Assembly (NCBI RefSeq): GCF_000744415.1
Contig: NZ_JQLW01000005.1
Span: forward strand, 286,650-350,649
Direction: 5' to 3'
Length of the DNA: 64,000 nucleotides
Origin: Ghiorsea bivora
GTDB lineage: Bacteria > Pseudomonadota > Zetaproteobacteria > Mariprofundales > Mariprofundaceae
Below are positions 61,775 to 64,000 of the stretch, one piece after another. A model generated the notes under the pieces. It did no database searches and was not told the origin of the DNA. It saw only the letters and a list, made by a program, of their open reading frames with translations. The first letter of the stretch is position 1; every line of letters starts with the position of its first letter. Made by a program: the position numbers and the translations under genes.

Positions 61775-62950
61775 ATGAAAAGTAATACGACACAACAATG
61801 TGCAACTGATTCTGAGCCGAAGACATTTCTGCAAATCACACCTGCCATGAACACACCGCTGGCCTCTATTTTTGGCAGCGGGTTTTTGGTGATTGTACCT
61901 GTGTTGGCAAGCAGTGTTGGTCCGTATTCGGTTTTGGCAATGTTGGTGGTGGCATTTGTAGCTTTTCAAGCAGGTGCTGTGGTGCGGCATAATATTTTAT
62001 GTGCAGAGCCAGTATTGGAAAAAGGGGAACGGCGCAAGACAGTGATGTTTGAACGATTATCCTCGTTTGCGCTTGTTGCAGCTTATATAGTGTCCGTTTG
62101 TTTGTATGTACATATTTTAAGTTCTTTTGTGTTGGGTGCTTTTGATTTGGATTCAAGCTTTAATAAAAGCCTTCTGACAACAATTATTATTGGCAGCATC
62201 ACTATAATCGGTGTGGCGGGTGGATTGAAACCATTGGAGAAAATGGAAAGTTGGGCGTTGTATATTACGCTAGCTATTTTGATGGTATTATTACTTGGTT
62301 TCGCCATGTATGACGTGAATCATTATCTCGATGCAGGTCGTTTTACGATGCCACAAATGCCAGATCGTAGTACTTGGGAAATGATTACCATTGTCGCGGG
62401 TACTTTGATTGTGGTGCAGGGTTTTGAAACCACACGTTATCTTGGCAAAGTATTTGACCGCAGGACACGTATAGTTGCATCACGTTGGTCACAATATTTA
62501 TCACTTTCAGTCTATGTCATTTTTGTTGCCTTGGCGCTTCCAATTGTGGTGATATTGAAAGGAGACTATGCTGAAAACAGTTTGATTTTATTGGCGGCGC
62601 AAGTGTCTGTGTTTCTCGTTGCGCCATTAATTATTGCAGCCAGCTTGTCACAGTTTTCAGCTGCGGTTGCTGATACTTTAGCTGCAACAGCCAATATGAC
62701 GGAAATCACTCTGGGTCGCATCAACCAGCGCTGGGGATATGTTTTGGTGGGTGGTTTGGCGATGGCATTGGCTTGGTCTGGCTCAACATTTGCCATCATT
62801 ACTTTAGCATCTAAAGCGTTTGCTTTGTATTATTTTCTTCAATGTTGTGTTGGTTTTACAGTGTGTAAGAATCATATGGAACGGTTAAGGTTTGTACTTG
62901 TCGGTTTAGCTTTGTTATTCGTACTTATTTTTGCTGTACCAGCTGGGTGA
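61775..62950 (+). CDS. Membrane transporter, APC/LeuT-fold-like
   Basis: A 391-residue protein with about ten to twelve hydrophobic helices (ASIFGSGFLVIVPVLASSVG near the start). A charged segment at ~85-100 (EKGERRKTVMFER) links two helices. The first helix has a broken Gly-rich part as in amino-acid/polyamine/organocation carriers. The substrate is unknown. ATG 61775 is more likely than 61748; neither has a strong ribosome site. The position between copper genes suggests a metal or osmolyte role, but there is no direct support. Confidence 0.62.
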   Translation: MKSNTTQQCATDSEPKTFLQITPAMNTPLASIFGSGFLVIVPVLASSVGPYSVLAMLVVAFVAFQAGAVVRHNILCAEPVLEKGERRKTVMFERLSSFALVAAYIVSVCLYVHILSSFVLGAFDLDSSFNKSLLTTIIIGSITIIGVAGGLKPLEKMESWALYITLAILMVLLLGFAMYDVNHYLDAGRFTMPQMPDRSTWEMITIVAGTLIVVQGFETTRYLGKVFDRRTRIVASRWSQYLSLSVYVIFVALALPIVVILKGDYAENSLILLAAQVSVFLVAPLIIAASLSQFSAAVADTLAATANMTEITLGRINQRWGYVLVGGLAMALAWSGSTFAIITLASKAFALYYFLQCCVGFTVCKNHMERLRFVLVGLALLFVLIFAVPAG

Positions 62951-62964
62951 TTGAGGGATAAACG

Positions 62965-63600
62965 ATGTTACCTGAATTCCGAATTTTTGGGCCTGGCATT
63001 AGTAATCCTGTTCCTTTGGAGCAGTTGTTTGCGCGAAAACGTGTAGAGAAAGTAAGCAAGGGTCAGAAGACCAATACAATAAAAGAAGAAAAAAGTCATG
63101 ATGACTCTGGGTTAACTTATCAAGCTAAAAGCTTAAAAGCTTATCAGTTGGCCGAGAGTACGAATGAAAATCAACAAGTACTTCAAGCTTCACAGGTGAT
63201 GACTACGCCAGTGGTCACACTTTTTGTGCAAGAAACAGCATCGAAAGCATTAGATATTTTAGGGAAGGGCGACTTTCGGCATATTCCCGTACTGTCTGAG
63301 CAACAATCGTTGATTGGTATGGTTTCGGATCGTGATATCTATCGCTGTATGTGTGGTACGAGTATGGGCTGTATGCATTGTGCTGAAGATAAACAAAGTG
63401 TGTTGATAGAGCAGGTGATGAAGGATGAGGTGTTAACAGCCAGTGTCGATACGGATGCACGGTATATTGCTCGCTTATTTGTAGAGCAACGTGTTGGTGC
63501 TATGCCTATTGTTGAAGAGGATAAACTTGTAGGTATTGTCACCCGCAGTGATATTCTAAAAGCTGTGATGCTGAATCTTCACTTGGATGTTTGGAAGTAA
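62965..63600 (+). CDS. CBS-pair protein with a four-cysteine insert
   Basis: A 211-residue soluble protein. Residues 1-~70 are a charged leader. A CBS pair lies at ~75-205 (SQVMTTPVVTL..DIYR, then VMKDEVLTASVDTD..ILKAV). Between the two CBS units is CMCGTSMGCMHC with Cys128, Cys130, Cys136 and Cys139, a likely metal-binding knuckle. CBS pairs bind adenine nucleotides, so the protein could couple metal and nucleotide signals. It lies 14 bases after the transporter. Confidence 0.8.
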   Translation: MLPEFRIFGPGISNPVPLEQLFARKRVEKVSKGQKTNTIKEEKSHDDSGLTYQAKSLKAYQLAESTNENQQVLQASQVMTTPVVTLFVQETASKALDILGKGDFRHIPVLSEQQSLIGMVSDRDIYRCMCGTSMGCMHCAEDKQSVLIEQVMKDEVLTASVDTDARYIARLFVEQRVGAMPIVEEDKLVGIVTRSDILKAVMLNLHLDVWK

Positions 63601-63637
63601 GTAACAAGAAAATATGATGGTTAAAAAAGGAGATGAG

Positions 63638-64000
63638 ATGTATCAATTGAAGAGGTTTAAGCTTATATTAGGTCTACTGGTTGCCCCTGTACTTATTATT
63701 GGCGGTTTAACGGTTGAGTCTGCTGCAACTGAGGTGGTGATGTATAAAAATCCAAGTTGCGGCTGTTGTGGCGCTTGGGCAAAACATATGAGAGCTGCAG
63801 GTTTTACGGTGAAAGAGTTACCACGTGAAGATATGGAGGCAGTGAAAGAGAAATATGGTGTATCAGCGGGGTTAGCATCATGCCATACGGCACTTGTAGA
63901 TGGTTATGTGATTGAAGGGCATGTGCCCGCTTCTGATGTGTTGCGTTTATTAAAGGACCGTCCAGATGTTGTCGGTTTAACAGCGCCAGGTATGCCTATG
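63638..64000 (+). CDS. DUF411 metal-binding protein, 3'-truncated
   Basis: The window ends inside this gene; 121 residues are visible. AAGGAG (63627-63632) precedes ATG 63638. An N-terminal membrane or signal segment (~6-30) precedes a thioredoxin-like domain with YKNPSCGCCGAWAKHM (Cys41, Cys43, Cys44) and ASCHTALVDGYVIEGHVP (Cys82). DUF411 proteins are found with copper-resistance genes and bind Cu(I). The missing end is probably short. Confidence 0.9.
   Translation, partial: MYQLKRFKLILGLLVAPVLIIGGLTVESAATEVVMYKNPSCGCCGAWAKHMRAAGFTVKELPREDMEAVKEKYGVSAGLASCHTALVDGYVIEGHVPASDVLRLLKDRPDVVGLTAPGMPM

Overview
The window is a chromosomal stretch of moderate-to-low GC from a Gram-negative bacterium. 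Housekeeping genes look proteobacterial: metK, ahcY behind an SAH riboswitch, a radA-cvpA-purF-dgkA-ubiA-hemC-rdgB-sdaA run, murJ, rpsU, ppx/ppk2, rsmB, and xerC beside a DUF484 protein. Outer-membrane copper proteins, L,D-transpeptidase and many lipoproteins fit a diderm. My best guess is a Zetaproteobacterium (Mariprofundus/Ghiorsea-like) or a close gammaproteobacterial relative. This is inference from gene content; no rRNA or tRNA gene was seen.

Region 1 (1-22 kb) is core metabolism. A 5'-truncated metK is followed by an SAH riboswitch with ahcY and a small lipoprotein. A long minus-strand run with overlapping or abutting genes follows (radA to sdaA). Next come nagZ, a compact XRE/nucleotidyltransferase toxin-antitoxin-like pair with a near-perfect promoter inside a perfect inverted repeat, a universal stress protein, a PolB-like exonuclease, murJ, rpsU (with a MITE-like element between gene and terminator), a hotdog thioesterase, ppx, ppk2, an ABC-F ATPase and an EI24/CysZ membrane protein.

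Region 2 (22-29.3 kb) is a signalling island: a MerR/excisionase-HTH response regulator, two single-domain response regulators and a 1171-residue hybrid histidine kinase with a periplasmic c-type heme motif. It lies between two diverged direct repeats that carry a broken hydrolase end on the left and a broken EI24/CysZ start on the right. This looks like integration by homology. The intact partner on the right is a LuxR-type regulator fused to an alpha/beta hydrolase.

Region 3 (29.4-42.2 kb) holds a lipoprotein, tldD, membrane proteins including a tandem UPF0114 pair, xth, a palindrome-rich gap, and a tight minus-strand operon folA - TPR protein - L,D-transpeptidase - DUF484/GGDEF protein - xerC - rsmB. 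xerC very probably starts at a CTG codon.

Region 4 (42.4-64 kb, running off the window) is a roughly 21-kb plus-strand copper/silver island. It encodes an outer-membrane factor, two complete CusA-type RND pumps but one CusB and one CusC, a PII-like protein between them, Met/His-rich lipoproteins and periplasmic proteins, two different multicopper oxidases, a YHS/HMBD-headed copper P-type ATPase, CopB, a c-type cytochrome lipoprotein beside a two-helix putative b-type cytochrome, a three-repeat small exported protein, a LeuT/APC-like transporter, a CBS protein with a four-cysteine insert, and a truncated DUF411 protein. No recognisable copper-responsive transcription factor is present. The proteins could remove Cu(I) from cytoplasm and periplasm, oxidise it and buffer it; the PII and CBS proteins are candidate regulators.
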